The position numbers were made by a program, and so were the translations under genes. Positions 22,870 through 30,717 of a stretch of DNA of 64,000 bases are shown here, piece after piece (positions within the stretch are counted from its first letter, which is position 1; every line of letters starts with the position of its first letter). The notes below the pieces were generated by a model that was not told where the DNA came from, searched no databases, and saw only the letters and a list, made by a program, of their open reading frames with translations. Origin of the DNA: Microlunatus lacustris (lineage in GTDB: Bacteria; Actinomycetota; Actinomycetes; Propionibacteriales; Propionibacteriaceae); contig BAAAJN010000001.1 of NCBI GenBank assembly GCA_039527025.1, positions 248,001 through 312,000 on the forward strand, given 5' to 3'.

Positions 22870-23492
22870 ACGAGCCGACCCGGCCCCGGGCGTCGACCCT
22901 GCTGAAGCAGCGATTGCTGGAGGCGCACCGCGCGGAGCTGGCCGCCGGGCTGGCCTGGGCGGCGTCGGATCCCAGCCTGGAGTCGGCCGCGGCGCTGGTC
23001 ACCGGGAGCCGTCGACGGTTCGTCATCGGGGCGGCGACGTCGTTCACCTACGCCTCGCTGCTGGCCGCCAAGCTCAGTGCCGCGCTGGCCAAGGTGACGT
23101 TGGTCGACGGGACGATCGTCCGTCCGCTCGACCTGCTCTCCGACGTCCGGGACAGCGACGTGATGATCGCCGTCTCGTTCAGCCCGTACCGGCGCTACAC
23201 CGTCGAGGCGGCCCTGCCCTTCGTCCGGGCGGGCGGGGCGCTCGTCGTCATCACCGACGCCCCCGACGCCCCGCTGGTCCAGCACGCCACCGAAGCGGTG
23301 GTCATCGACGCGCCGGGTGACCGCTCCGACGGAGCCGGCCGGCTGCACCCGGAGTCACCGCTGGCCCCGCCGGTCGTCGTGGCCATGGTCATCGACGTGC
23401 TGACAGCCCTGTCCAGCGCCAGCGCCAAGGGCGCTCAGCGCCGGCTCGCCGACCGCGAGCGGCTGGCGCAGGAGCTGCACCTCTACCTCTGA
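22866..23492 (+). CDS. SIS-domain protein (RpiR/MurR C-terminal type without HTH)
   Basis: A 208-residue sugar-isomerase-fold protein. The SIS core begins SRRRFVIGAATSFTYASLLAAKLS and continues with DSDVMIAVSFSPYRRYTVEA and GGALVVITDAPDAPLVQHA. It aligns in pattern with the ligand domain of MurR/RpiR regulators, but the N-terminal helix-turn-helix is absent, leaving only about 45 helical residues before the core. It may bind or isomerise a phosphosugar such as MurNAc-6-phosphate or a derivative. It overlaps the LdcA gene by 4 nt and is the last gene of the operon. Biochemical role is not established. Confidence 0.75.
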   Translation: MNEPTRPRASTLLKQRLLEAHRAELAAGLAWAASDPSLESAAALVTGSRRRFVIGAATSFTYASLLAAKLSAALAKVTLVDGTIVRPLDLLSDVRDSDVMIAVSFSPYRRYTVEAALPFVRAGGALVVITDAPDAPLVQHATEAVVIDAPGDRSDGAGRLHPESPLAPPVVVAMVIDVLTALSSASAKGAQRRLADRERLAQELHLYL

Positions 23493-23499
23493 GCGGGCC

Positions 23500-24972
23500 T
23501 CAGAGCTGCAGGCCGGGGTACAGCGGGAAGTCGGTGAGCAGCTCGGCGCAGGCGGCCTTGGTCCGCTCGGCCAGGCCGTCGGCCAGCACGTACTTGGCCT
23601 TGCCCGGCTTGCCGTTCGACGCCGTCGCCGGGGTGGTGTTGGAGAGCACGTCGACGGCCAGAGCGGCGACGCGGTCGAACTCGTCGGCGCCGAAGCCGCG
23701 CGTGGTCAGCGCGGGGGTGCCCAGCCGGACACCGGAGGTGTACCAGGCGCCGTTCGGGTCGCTGGGCACCGCGTTGCGGTTGGAGACGATGCCCGCGTCC
23801 AGCAGGGCCGACTCGGCCTGCCGGCCGGTCAGCCCGAACGCGGTGACGTCGAGCAGGACCAGGTGGTTGTCGGTGCCGCCGGTGACCAGTTTGGCGCCCC
23901 GGGAGAGGAAGCCCTCGGCGAGGGACTTGGCGTTGTCCGCGACCTGACTCGCGTACGTCTGGAACTGGGGCGTGCGCGCCTCCGCGAAGGCGACGGCCTT
24001 GGCCGCCATCACGTGGGCCATCGGGCCGCCGAGCACCATCGGGCAGCCGCGGTCGACCGACGCGGCGTACTCCTGCGTGGCCAGCACGAGGCCACCGCGA
24101 GGTCCGCGGAGCGACTTGTGGGTGGTGCTGGTGACCAGGTGGGCGTAGGGGACGGGGTCCTCCTCGCCGGTGAACACCTTGCCCGCGACCAGGCCGGCGA
24201 AGTGCGCCATGTCGACCATGAGGGTCGCGCCGACCTCGTCGGCGATCTCACGCATCTTGGCGAAGTTCACCCGGCGCGGGTAGGCGGAGTAGCCGGCGAT
24301 CAGCACCAGCGGCTTGAACTCGTGCGCTGCGGCCCGCACCTGGTCGTAGTCGATCAGCTGGGTCTCGGGGTCGGTGCCGTAGGAGCGCTGGTGGAACATC
24401 TTGCCGGAGATGTTGGGACGGAAGCCGTGGGTGAGGTGGCCGCCGGCGTCCAGCGACATGCCCAGCGCGCGCTGGTTGCCGAACTTGTGCCGCAGGTCCT
24501 CCCACTGCTGCTCGGTGAGGTCGTTGATGCCCTTGACGCCCAGCTCGGCCAGCTCGGGCAGCTCGACCCGGTTGGCCAGGATCGCCCAGAAGGCGACCAG
24601 GTTGGCGTCGATGCCGGAGTGCGGCTGGACGTAGGCGTACTCGGCGCCGAACAGCGCCCGGGCGTGCTCGGCGGCGATCCCCTCGACGGTGTCGACGTTC
24701 TGGCAGGCGGCGTAGAAGCGGTGCCCGACGGTGCCCTCGGCGTACTTGTCGGAGAACCAGCTGCCCATGGTCAGCAGGACGGCGGGAGAGGCGTAGTTCT
24801 CCGAGGCGATCAGCTTGAGCGAGCTGCGCTGGTCGGCCAGCTCCTGCCGGGTGGCCTCGGCGATCCGGGGCTCGACCGACTCGATCACCGACAGGGCGGC
24901 CTGGTAGGCCTGCGAGGCGGTGGCGGCGTAGTCGGCGCCGTTGGCGGCGGCCGTCGCGGTGGTGAGCGTCAC
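23500..24972 (-). CDS. glyA: Serine hydroxymethyltransferase
   Basis: A PLP enzyme interconverting serine and glycine while charging tetrahydrofolate. The PLP lysine lies in TSTTHKSLRGPRGG. SLKLIASENYASPAV, ANLVAFWAILANRV and SGVRLGTPALTTRGF are family signatures. At 490 residues it is longer than the E. coli enzyme (417). The extra 60-70 residues include an insertion near 145-205 (INDLTEQQWEDLRHKFGNQ region), typical of the long actinobacterial SHMT form. GGAGAG 3 nt before GTG 24972 acts as ribosome binding site. It is convergent with the SIS gene, seven bases apart. Confidence 0.95.
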   Translation of the reverse strand: MTLTTATAAANGADYAATASQAYQAALSVIESVEPRIAEATRQELADQRSSLKLIASENYASPAVLLTMGSWFSDKYAEGTVGHRFYAACQNVDTVEGIAAEHARALFGAEYAYVQPHSGIDANLVAFWAILANRVELPELAELGVKGINDLTEQQWEDLRHKFGNQRALGMSLDAGGHLTHGFRPNISGKMFHQRSYGTDPETQLIDYDQVRAAAHEFKPLVLIAGYSAYPRRVNFAKMREIADEVGATLMVDMAHFAGLVAGKVFTGEEDPVPYAHLVTSTTHKSLRGPRGGLVLATQEYAASVDRGCPMVLGGPMAHVMAAKAVAFAEARTPQFQTYASQVADNAKSLAEGFLSRGAKLVTGGTDNHLVLLDVTAFGLTGRQAESALLDAGIVSNRNAVPSDPNGAWYTSGVRLGTPALTTRGFGADEFDRVAALAVDVLSNTTPATASNGKPGKAKYVLADGLAERTKAACAELLTDFPLYPGLQL

Positions 24973-25031
24973 GATCTCTCCAGCGGGTGGGGTGCGGGGG
25001 GCGGCCCGGTGTCACCGGACCAGACGCCAAT

Positions 25032-25952
25032 CTACCGGCCCGCACCCGGTACGACCGCCGCGTCCTCGGGGCGGTGCGCCGGCTCGAGGCCCAGGAACAG
25101 CTCGGTCCCGACGACGCCGAGCAGGGACAGCGCACTGGCCTCCGGTGTCCCGGGCGCGGCCGAGTAGACGACGACGGACTGGTCGTCGTCGGGGACGAGC
25201 AGGGTGTCGCAGTCCAGCAGCAGCGGGCCGAGCCGGGGGTGCAGCACGGTCTTGCGGTGGCTGCGCCACCCCCCGGCCGGCGCGGACTCCCACAGGGCGG
25301 CGAACTCCGCCGAACCGGTCCGCAGGTCGGCGAGCAGCTGGAGCAGCGCGGGGTCGCCGGGGTAGCGGGCGGCCGCGGTGCGCAGGCAGCCGACGGTCTG
25401 GGCGGCGATGGCCGCGCTCTCGCCGGGCCCGACGCCGACGGGGTGCCGCGGCGGGTCCGCCGGGTCCGGCAGGAAACGGAGCCGGTTCATGTTGCGACGC
25501 TGGGGCTGCACGGCCGACAGATCGCCCAGCAGCGCCGACGCCATCGCGTTCCAGGCCAGGATGTCGCCCTTGGCGCTGGTCACCAGCACCGGCAGGTCGA
25601 CGAACCGGTCGACCAGCCGCAGCACGGTGGCCCGGACCCGGAGCTCGATCGTCCCCGGAGTCGGCGGGGCGGACCCGGCGAGGTGGAACAGCTCGAAGCG
25701 CTCGTCGTCGCTGAGCCGCAGGGCCCGGGCCAGCGCGCCCAGCACCGAGGGTGACGGGTGCGGACCGCGGCCCTGCTCCAGCCGGACGACGTAGTCGACG
25801 CTGATCCCGGCCAGCATCGCCACCTCCTCGCGACGCAGCCCGGCGACCCGGCGGTGGAGGCCGGCCGGAAGCCCGACGTCGGCGGGGTCCATCCGGGCGC
25901 GGGCGCGCCGCAGCACGGTCGCGAGCTCGGCGCGGTTTCCGGAGGTGGTCAC
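25032..25952 (-). CDS. XRE-family regulator with MmyB-like ligand domain
   Basis: A 306-residue DNA-binding protein. An N-terminal HTH_31/XRE domain (LHRRVAGLRREEVAMLAGISVDYVVRLEQGRGP) precedes the MmyB-like PAS-fold domain (DLPVLVTSAKGDILAWNAMASALLG, LLQLLADLRTGSAEFAALW, LDCDTLLVPDDDQSVVVYSA). Such regulators typically sit divergent from the dehydrogenase gene they control, as here with the SDR at 26053. GTG 25952 is chosen because GATGCT precedes it by 6 nt and a longer frame has an unlikely N-terminus. GGAGG lies 11 nt upstream, an alternative signal. Confidence 0.88.
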   Translation of the reverse strand: MTTSGNRAELATVLRRARARMDPADVGLPAGLHRRVAGLRREEVAMLAGISVDYVVRLEQGRGPHPSPSVLGALARALRLSDDERFELFHLAGSAPPTPGTIELRVRATVLRLVDRFVDLPVLVTSAKGDILAWNAMASALLGDLSAVQPQRRNMNRLRFLPDPADPPRHPVGVGPGESAAIAAQTVGCLRTAAARYPGDPALLQLLADLRTGSAEFAALWESAPAGGWRSHRKTVLHPRLGPLLLDCDTLLVPDDDQSVVVYSAAPGTPEASALSLLGVVGTELFLGLEPAHRPEDAAVVPGAGR

Positions 25953-26052
25953 CGACCCAGCATCCTCCGGCGACGGCCTCTCCGGGTAGGACCGCCGGTC
26001 CCACGACCAGCCGGCCCTGGTGCGGTCCGGCCCAGCGGCCGACGCTGGGGCC

Positions 26053-26782
26053 ATGACCACCTCAGCTGCCCACTCACCCGTCGCCCTCGTCACCGGGGCC
26101 AACAAGGGCCTCGGCCTGGAGACCGTCGCCCGCCTGGCCGCCCTCGGCTGGACCGTCCACCTCGGAGCCCGGGACGCCGAGCGCCTCGACAAGGCGGTCG
26201 CCGAGGTGACCGGTCGCGTGGACGGCGCCGACGTCCGCCCCCTGCTCCCACGTGACCGACGAGGCCTCCGTCGCCGCCGGCGTCCACACCGTCCGGGCCG
26301 CCTCTGGCCGGCTCGACGTGCTGGTGAACAACGCCGGCATCGGCGGCACCCACGCCAGCCCGGCCGACACCGTCGCCGCCGACTTCCTGCCCGTCTACGG
26401 CGTCAACGTGCTCGGCCCGGTGCGGATGACGGCCGCCTTCCTGCCGCTGCTGCGGGCCGCCGCTGCCCCGCGGGTGGTCATGGTGAGCAGCGGGCTCGGC
26501 TCCTTCGCCACCACCAGCGACCCCGACCGGATCGAGTCCAGCGTGCCCTCGCTCGTCTACGCCTCGTCCAAGGCCGCGCTCAACATGATCACCAGCCAGT
26601 ACGCGAAGTTCCTCGACGGCGTCCGCGTCGTCGCCGTCGACCCCGGCTACACCGCCACCGATCTCAACGGGCACGCGGGACCTCAGAGCATCACCGAGGG
26701 GACGGACGCCATCGTCAGCGCCTGCGTCGACGACGAGCTGCCGGGCGTCTTCTTCGACCGGACCGGCGCCCAGGCCTGGTGA
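26053..26782 (+). pseudogene. SDR oxidoreductase gene interrupted by a +1 frameshift
   Basis: The N-terminal part (26053 to about 26249) encodes VALVTGANKGLGLETVARL and the start of the second Rossmann strand. The rest of the domain continues in another frame from about 26250 (HVTDEASVAAGVHT..., NNAGIGG, YASSKAALNM). The break is in CTGCTCCCACGTGACC at 26243-26258: removing one C from the CCC at 26247-26249 joins ...RPLL to HVTDEA and restores a complete protein of about 242 residues. It is either a recent inactivation or a sequencing error in a short C run. The divergent XRE/MmyB regulator probably controls it. Catalytic Tyr-Lys and NNAG are intact downstream. Confidence 0.85.
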
Positions 26783-26834
26783 GCTCGCGGAGCATGCCCT
26801 CTCCGGTCGCTAGCGTGCGGCGCAGGAGGTCGCC

Positions 26835-27047
26835 ATGTCCGAGCCGTACCCGCCCTACCCGCAGACACCCCCGCCGCTGCCGCCACTGCGCTGCCCGCTG
26901 TGCGAGGGCCAGCAGTTCGCCCGCGAGGAGTCCCGCCAGGAGTCGCGCTGGGGGTTCACCTCGCACCGGATGACGCTGCTGATCTGCCAGCGCTGCCGCT
27001 ACGTGCTGCACTTCTACGACACGCACTCGATCTTCGACCTGGACTGA
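26835..27047 (+). CDS. Small zinc-ribbon-like protein
   Basis: A 70-residue protein with a Pro/Tyr-rich start (PYPPYPQTPPPLPPL) and two Cys pairs, CPLC near residue 20 and CQRC near 51. They are separated by a basic stretch, consistent with a zinc ribbon. The tail YVLHFYDTHSIFDLD is hydrophobic/acidic. CAGGAGGTC 4 nt upstream is a strong ribosome binding site, which supports it as real. It is convergent with rlmB. The role is unknown; nucleic-acid or protein contact is plausible from the fold only. Confidence 0.75.
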   Translation: MSEPYPPYPQTPPPLPPLRCPLCEGQQFAREESRQESRWGFTSHRMTLLICQRCRYVLHFYDTHSIFDLD

Positions 27048-27062
27048 GATCCAGGACGGCGG

Positions 27063-28031
27063 TCAGCGGCGGCTGCGGGCGATCTCGTACAGCGCGATGC
27101 CCGTGGCCACGCCGGCGTTGAGCGACTCCACCGACGCGGTGATGGGGATCGAGGCCAGGGTGTCGCACGCCTCGCGGACCAGCCGCGACAGCCCGTCGCC
27201 CTCGCTGCCCACCACGAGCAGCAGGGGCCCGCTGGTCTGCGGCAGGTCGGCGATGTCGGTCTCGGCTTCGCCGTCCAGGCCGACCAGGAAGAACCCGGCG
27301 TCCTTGTAGGCCCGCAGCGCACGGTTGAGGTTGGTGGCCCGGGCGATCGGGATCCGGGCGGCCGCTCCGGCCGAGGTCTTCCAGGCCGCGGCCGTCATGC
27401 CCGCCGAGCGGCGCTCGGGGATCAGCACGCCCTGCGCGCCGAAGGCGGCCGAGGAGCGGACGACGGCCCCGAGGTTGCGGGGGTCGGTGATGGAGTCCAG
27501 CGCCACCACGAGCGGCTCGCCGTCGGTGTCCAGCGCCGCGGCCAGCAGGTCGTCGGGGTGGGCGTAGGTGAACTCGGGCAGCTGCAGGGCGACGCCCTGG
27601 TGGATCGCCCCACCGGTCATCTTGTCCAGCTGGTCCCGGGTCACCTCGAGCATCGGCGTCTTGGTGTCCGCCGCCAGCTTGAGGATGTCGCGCAGCCGGT
27701 CGTCGCGCTCGGCGCCCTCGGCGATGTAGGCCGTCTTGATCGGGATGCCGGCCTGCATGGCCTCGAGCACCGGGTTGCGGCCCGCCACCCACTCGGGTCC
27801 GGTGCCCGGACGGCCGGTGCGCGGCGCCGGCCCGCCCCGGTCGCTCAGCCCGCGGGCGGCCGCCGCGGCCGCCGCCTTCGGCGAGACGTAGGACTTGTGG
27901 TAGGGCCGGTCCTCGGCCCGCGGGGTCGCGCCGCGACCCTCGAGCCCCCGGCGGACGCGGCCCCCCGAACCGGCGGTGTTGCCCTTGCCCTTGCGGCGGA
28001 CGGCGCCCTTGCGCTGGCTGTTCCCGGGCAT
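27063..28031 (-). CDS. rlmB: 23S rRNA (guanosine(2251)-2'-O)-methyltransferase RlmB (SpoU family)
   Basis: A 322-residue SPOUT methyltransferase. A long basic N-terminal tail (1-75, rich in Lys/Arg/Gly) precedes the RNA-binding substrate domain (WVAGRNPVLEAMQAGIPIKTAYI, ...GGAIHQGVALQLPEF). The SAM-binding trefoil knot has the SpoU motifs LDSITDPRNLGAVVRSSAAFG, LLLVVGSEGDGLSRL and SLNAGVATGIALYEIAR. It methylates G2251 in the peptidyl-transferase P loop. It lies one base after cysS in the same orientation, the order also found in mycobacteria, so the pair is an operon. Confidence 0.95.
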   Translation of the reverse strand: MPGNSQRKGAVRRKGKGNTAGSGGRVRRGLEGRGATPRAEDRPYHKSYVSPKAAAAAAARGLSDRGGPAPRTGRPGTGPEWVAGRNPVLEAMQAGIPIKTAYIAEGAERDDRLRDILKLAADTKTPMLEVTRDQLDKMTGGAIHQGVALQLPEFTYAHPDDLLAAALDTDGEPLVVALDSITDPRNLGAVVRSSAAFGAQGVLIPERRSAGMTAAAWKTSAGAAARIPIARATNLNRALRAYKDAGFFLVGLDGEAETDIADLPQTSGPLLLVVGSEGDGLSRLVREACDTLASIPITASVESLNAGVATGIALYEIARSRR

Positions 28032-28032
28032 T

Positions 28033-29478
28033 TCAGGCTCCTGTGGTGGTCTCGTGCGGGGAGGCGAGTGACCACCGGGTTCCCCGCGGTGTGTCCTCGA
28101 GGACGACGCCGAGCGCCGCCAACGCGTCCCGGACGGCGTCGGCCGCCGAGTAGTCCTTGCGCGCCCGGGCCGCGGCGCGCTGCTCGACGAGCGCGGCCAC
28201 CAGGCCGTCGACGACCGGCCGCAGGTCCGGCCCGGCCCCCGCTCCGGTGCCGTGCGCCCAGACCGGGTCCTCCGGGTCCAGGCCGAGGACCGCCAGCATC
28301 GCCCGCGTCCGGCCCAGGTGGAGGGCGAGGGCGTCGAGGTCGTCGGCGTCGAGGGCGGTGTTGCCGTCCCGCACGGCCGTGTAGAGCACGGCCACCGCGG
28401 CCGGGGTGGACAGGTCGTCGTCCATGGCCGCGACGAACTCGTCCGGCAGCTCGGTCGCGGGTGCCTCGGGCACCAGCTCGGCGGCGCGGGTGACGAAACC
28501 GTCGATCCGGGCCAGCGCGGCCGTCGCCTCGGCCAATGAGTCGTCGGAGAACTCGATGGCCGAGCGGTAGTGCGGCTGGGCCAGGTAGAAGCGGACGGCC
28601 CGCGGCGGATAGGCCCGCGTGACCTCCGAGACCAGGGCCCCGTTGCCGAGCGACTTGCTCATCTTCTCCCCGGCCGCGGTGACCCAGGCGTTGTGCATCC
28701 AGAAGCGGGCGAACCGCTGCCCGGCCGCGGTGGACTGGGCCAGCTCGTTCTCGTGGTGCGGGAAGCGCAGGTCCAGGCCGCCGCCGTGGATGTCGAACTC
28801 GTCGCCCAGGTACTTGCCGGCCATCGCCGAGCACTCCAGGTGCCAACCGGGCCGGCCGCGGCCCCAGGGGGTGGGCCAGGACGCCGTCGTCGGCTCCTCG
28901 GGCTTGTGACCCTTCCAGAGCGCGAAGTCACGGGGGTCGCGCTTGCCGCGCGGGTCCGCGTCCTCGGCGGCCTCCATGTCGTCGATCCGCTGCCCCGACA
29001 GGGATCCGTAGGCCGGCCAGGAGCGGACGTCGAAGTACACGTCGCCGGAGCCGTCCTCGGCGGCGTAGGCGTGGCCGCGCTCGACCAGCACCTCGATCAG
29101 CTCGATCATCTCGGGGACGTGGCCGGTCGCCCGCGGCTCGTAGGTGGGCGGCTGGCAGCCCAGGGCCGCGTACGCGTCGTGCAGCTCGCGCTCGAAGCGG
29201 TAGGCGTGGGCGAACCAGGGGACGCCGGCCTCCGCGGACTTGGCCAGGATCTTGTCGTCGATGTCGGTGACGTTGGCGACCACGGTGACGGCGTAGCCCC
29301 GGAAGGTGAGCCAGCGCCGCAGGACGTCGAAGACGACCTCCTTGCGGATGTGCCCGACGTGCGGCGCGGACTGCACGGTCAGGCCGCAGTGGTAGATCGA
29401 CACCTGGCCGGGGACGACGGGGACGAAGTCCCGCACCGCGCGGGTGGCGGTGTCGTAGAGGCGGAAGGCGGTCGTCAC
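28033..29478 (-). CDS. cysS: Cysteinyl-tRNA synthetase
   Basis: A 481-residue class I aminoacyl-tRNA synthetase charging tRNA-Cys. Zinc/cysteine-binding Cys is in YHCGLTVQSAPHVGHIRKE, which also contains the HxGH signature. The second zinc Cys lies in WHLECSAM with HGGGLDLRFPHHENE, and KMSKS is in AAGEKMSKSLGN. The C-terminal helical anticodon region is present. GTG 29478 has no ribosome binding site but a TAGGCT hexamer 6 nt upstream, so the cysS-rlmB message is probably leaderless. Confidence 0.97.
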   Translation of the reverse strand: MTTAFRLYDTATRAVRDFVPVVPGQVSIYHCGLTVQSAPHVGHIRKEVVFDVLRRWLTFRGYAVTVVANVTDIDDKILAKSAEAGVPWFAHAYRFERELHDAYAALGCQPPTYEPRATGHVPEMIELIEVLVERGHAYAAEDGSGDVYFDVRSWPAYGSLSGQRIDDMEAAEDADPRGKRDPRDFALWKGHKPEEPTTASWPTPWGRGRPGWHLECSAMAGKYLGDEFDIHGGGLDLRFPHHENELAQSTAAGQRFARFWMHNAWVTAAGEKMSKSLGNGALVSEVTRAYPPRAVRFYLAQPHYRSAIEFSDDSLAEATAALARIDGFVTRAAELVPEAPATELPDEFVAAMDDDLSTPAAVAVLYTAVRDGNTALDADDLDALALHLGRTRAMLAVLGLDPEDPVWAHGTGAGAGPDLRPVVDGLVAALVEQRAAARARKDYSAADAVRDALAALGVVLEDTPRGTRWSLASPHETTTGA

Positions 29479-29484
29479 CGCGGC

Positions 29485-29490
29485 AGCCTA
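29485..29490 (-). promoter_or_regulatory. -10 hexamer TAGGCT for cysS
   Basis: On the minus strand TAGGCT-GCCGCG-GTG: 6-nt gap to the start codon. Confidence 0.6.
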
Positions 29491-29500
29491 CCGTTCGGCG

Positions 29501-29929
29501 TCAGGCGTCCAGTGCCATCAGCCGGCGCATCGCGTCCACGCCCTCGCGCAGCGCCTTGAGGTCGCGCCTCGACATCCGGGCCAGGTAGGGCTCGACGCCG
29601 GTGCCGAGGGAGTCCCGCAGGGTGCTCAGCTCCTGCTTGCCCTCGGGGGTGAGGTCGATCATCCAGGCCCGGGCGTCCCGCGCGTCGGCGCTGCGGGCGA
29701 CCAGACCGGCCGCTTCCAGCCGCTTGACGTGGTTGGTGATCGTCGGCTGGGAGCAGCGCTCGGCGACGGCGAGCTCGCTGATCCGGGTCGGCCCGTTGTC
29801 GCTCAGCCGGGCCAGGATGCGGGCCGCGGCGAGGCTCAGCGTGAACGTGCTCGACTTGGGTACCCAGCGCACCACTCGGGCGGAGGTCGTGATCAGATCC
29901 TCCCCGAGGGCGTGCAGGTCGTCGTTCAT
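29501..29929 (-). CDS. MarR family transcriptional regulator
   Basis: A 142-residue dimeric winged-helix repressor-type protein. The DNA-binding core reads TRISELAVAERCSQPTITNHVKRLEAAGLVAR, with the wing containing DARDARAWMIDLTPEGKQEL. The C-terminal helix provides the dimer interface. The effector and targets are unknown. The only adjacent gene in the same direction is cysS, separated by its own leaderless promoter; upstream lies the convergent-side TetR gene. The start is supported by TAGGCT 6 nt before the ATG. Confidence 0.9.
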   Translation of the reverse strand: MNDDLHALGEDLITTSARVVRWVPKSSTFTLSLAAARILARLSDNGPTRISELAVAERCSQPTITNHVKRLEAAGLVARSADARDARAWMIDLTPEGKQELSTLRDSLGTGVEPYLARMSRRDLKALREGVDAMRRLMALDA

Positions 29930-29935
29930 GGCCGA

Positions 29936-29941
29936 AGCCTA
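29936..29941 (-). promoter_or_regulatory. -10 hexamer TAGGCT for the MarR gene
   Basis: On the minus strand TAGGCT-TCGGCC-ATG: 6-nt gap, no ribosome binding site. Confidence 0.6.
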
Positions 29942-30036
29942 TGTCCACAGCCCGGCCCGCGGCACGCCCTGCCCACGGTTCTCGGACGATTCACAGCCGC
30001 CCTGGACCGGCGGCGTCGGAACGGCTCCACTCAGGC

Positions 30037-30642
30037 TCACCGGCTGATCGCCGCGACGACCAGCCGGGCCAGCTCCGCGTAGGCCTGGGCGTCGTCCAAC
30101 CCGGTGGCCGCCCCGATCTCACCGGAGGTGATCCGGCGCATGGTCGAGGTCACCACCTCGCCCACGAACGCGGCGGGCACCCGGCGGAAGGCACCGGCCG
30201 CGATCCCCTCGTCGATCAGCTCCCGCACCCGGACGGCGGCGGCCGCGGTGTTCTGCTCGTACACCTCCGCGGCAGGGGCGAAGGCGGCGACGTCGGCCCG
30301 GAAGTCTGGACCCGCGGCGCGCAGCTGCTCGGCCACCGCCTCCAGGTAGCGGACCACCCGCCGGGCGGGGGACCGGGTGCCGGCGATGGCGTCCTCCACC
30401 GCGGCGGTGGCCCGGCGGAAGAACTGCCGGACCGCCAGCAGGGCGAGCTGCTCCTTGCTGCCGGCCAGCGCGTACAGGGTGCGCTTGGAGCAGCCGAGCC
30501 GGGCAGCGACGTCCTCGACGGTGCCGGCGAGGAACCCCTCGGCCAGCACCAGGCGCACCAGGTCGTCCTGCAGCTGCCGCTGGCGCGGCGTCAGCCGACG
30601 GCCGTCCGCAGGGCTGGCGGCGGTGGGTAGAGTGCTCTGCAT
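30037..30642 (-). CDS. TetR family transcriptional regulator
   Basis: A 201-residue repressor-type protein. The HTH is at about residues 20-65 (LVLAEGFLAGTVEDVAARLGCSKRTLYALAGSKEQLALLAV), followed by an all-helical ligand/dimer domain. It is divergent from the acyl-CoA dehydrogenase-SDR operon 75 bp away, so it probably regulates fatty-acyl or related catabolism in response to an acyl ligand. The longer frame upstream of ATG 30642 is antisense to the neighbouring genes and was discarded. No ribosome binding site or leaderless hexamer is clear; TACGGT sits 9 nt before the ATG. Confidence 0.9.
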   Translation of the reverse strand: MQSTLPTAASPADGRRLTPRQRQLQDDLVRLVLAEGFLAGTVEDVAARLGCSKRTLYALAGSKEQLALLAVRQFFRRATAAVEDAIAGTRSPARRVVRYLEAVAEQLRAAGPDFRADVAAFAPAAEVYEQNTAAAAVRVRELIDEGIAAGAFRRVPAAFVGEVVTSTMRRITSGEIGAATGLDDAQAYAELARLVVAAISR

Positions 30643-30717
30643 CGCGGTACCACCGTACTGCTGGGCGTACCGCTCCGCCGGCCGGAACCCGGTCGTCGGT
30701 CGACGAGGAGGTCGACT

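Noticed and set aside
24973..25031. Possible ZTP or tetrahydrofolate riboswitch upstream of glyA
   Set aside because: Only about 60 bp separate glyA from the next gene; no conserved pseudoknot or consensus segments could be matched, only GC-rich stretches.
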